Source of the DNA: Marinobacter sp. 2_MG-2023
GTDB lineage: Bacteria > Pseudomonadota > Gammaproteobacteria > Pseudomonadales > Oleiphilaceae
Length of the DNA stretch: 64,000 bases
NCBI RefSeq assembly: GCF_030546935.1
Contig: NZ_JAUOPH010000005.1
Span: 62,001-126,000 of the forward strand
Direction of reading: 5' to 3'
This document shows positions 63,721-64,000 of the stretch, one piece after another; within the stretch, counting starts at the first letter, position 1, and each line of letters begins with the position of its first letter. Made by a program: the position numbers and the translations under genes. The notes below the pieces were generated by a model, which saw only the letters and a list, made by a program, of their open reading frames with translations, was not told the DNA's origin and searched no databases.

Positions 63721-64000
63721 ATGTTCAAAAGCATCCTCAGCAAAGGCCGCAAGCTCGCAGGTATCGGCAGTATTGCCGCTGCTCTGGTGGCCGCGGCACC
63801 CGCGGTGGCGCAGGATAAGGAGCCCATTGTATTCGGTGGCTCTATCCCGCTGTCTGGTGTGTTCGCCTTTGCCGGCGTACACCTCCATGCCGGCCTGACC
63901 GACTATACGACCTGGATCAACAGCCAGGGCGGCATCAACGGGCACCCGGTCAAGTACGTAATGGAGGACACCGGCTATGAAGTGGACCGTTCCGTGGCCG
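63721..64000 (+). CDS. branched-chain amino-acid type ABC substrate-binding protein, N-terminal part
   Basis: The first 93 codons are visible; the gene runs past the window end. ATG 63721 has AAGGAG seven bases upstream. Signal peptide MFKSILSKGRKLAGIGSIAA... ends near PAVAQ, and VFGGSIPLSGVFAFAGVH and LTDYTTWINSQGGINGHPVK are the start of the type I periplasmic-binding (Peripla_BP_6) fold. It is the binding protein for the LivGHM-type importer upstream. Confidence 0.88.
   Translation, partial: MFKSILSKGRKLAGIGSIAAALVAAAPAVAQDKEPIVFGGSIPLSGVFAFAGVHLHAGLTDYTTWINSQGGINGHPVKYVMEDTGYEVDRSVA

Overview
The window reads as an ordinary chromosomal segment of a marine, motile, halotolerant gammaproteobacterium. 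The best guess is Marinobacter or a near relative. This is inferred from gene content: a sodium-type flagellar stator (PomAB), an ectoine TRAP transporter with its UspA-like partner (TeaABCD), many c-di-GMP enzymes, RND pumps, and a LivGHM-type importer next to acyl-CoA enzymes. Coding density is high, most starts have Shine-Dalgarno sites, and there are many ATGA overlaps. I see no tRNA, rRNA, CRISPR array, insertion sequence, phage gene or integration scar, and no gene-free stretch above 300 bases.

Layout. 1-7464: start of a peroxiredoxin gene (cut by the window edge), a PAS-GAF-GGDEF cyclase, a persulfide-dioxygenase-like metallo-hydrolase with a SulP anion transporter and a small membrane protein, then a PAS-PAS-GGDEF-EAL protein. 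7649-13483 (minus strand): gdhA, a large protein with a PEP/pyruvate-binding ATP-grasp domain but no dikinase active-site domains, a RegB/PrrB-type redox kinase and a RegA/PrrA-type regulator, packed as one apparent operon. 13722-29346: an OprC-type copper receptor, an MFP-RND pair, a small K+ channel gene, and a second MFP-RND pair running into an ABC ATPase, an FtsX-type permease and an AttH-like lipoprotein. 29384-37886: pomAB, a DUF1232 protein, a DASH cryptochrome, frmA, a panE-like reductase, an uncharacterised MotA/OmpA-type membrane pair and a DJ-1/PfpI protein. 38089-47620: two orphan periplasmic binding proteins, a hotdog thioesterase, a PAS-GGDEF cyclase, rarD with a DUF3565 gene, a Cache chemoreceptor, an orphan TRAP binding protein and a 5'-nucleotidase-like lipoprotein. 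47718-51502: potABCD. 51625-53901: a 7TMR-type cyclase. 53898-57442 (minus): teaABCD. 57540-60790 (minus): hydrolase, LLM flavin oxidoreductase, nitroreductase and PaaG-like isomerase. 60945-64000: livG, livH, livM and the start of the matching binding-protein gene.

Main themes are compatible-solute and polyamine uptake, second-messenger signalling (four GGDEF proteins, all with intact GGDEF/GGEEF and RxxD motifs), redox and sulfur sensing, and envelope efflux. The item most worth a second look is the gdhA / PEP-binding protein / RegBA block. Its PEP-binding protein lacks the phospho-histidine and catalytic domains, its N-terminus looks like a KaiC/RecA fold without a Walker A motif, and its kinase has His-Arg where HisKA kinases normally have His-Glu. 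Second-tier items are the perfect stem-loop between teaA and teaB, the MotA/OmpA pair outside any flagellar locus, the five-gene RND-ABC-AttH operon, and several clean palindromes in promoter regions whose regulators are not in the window.
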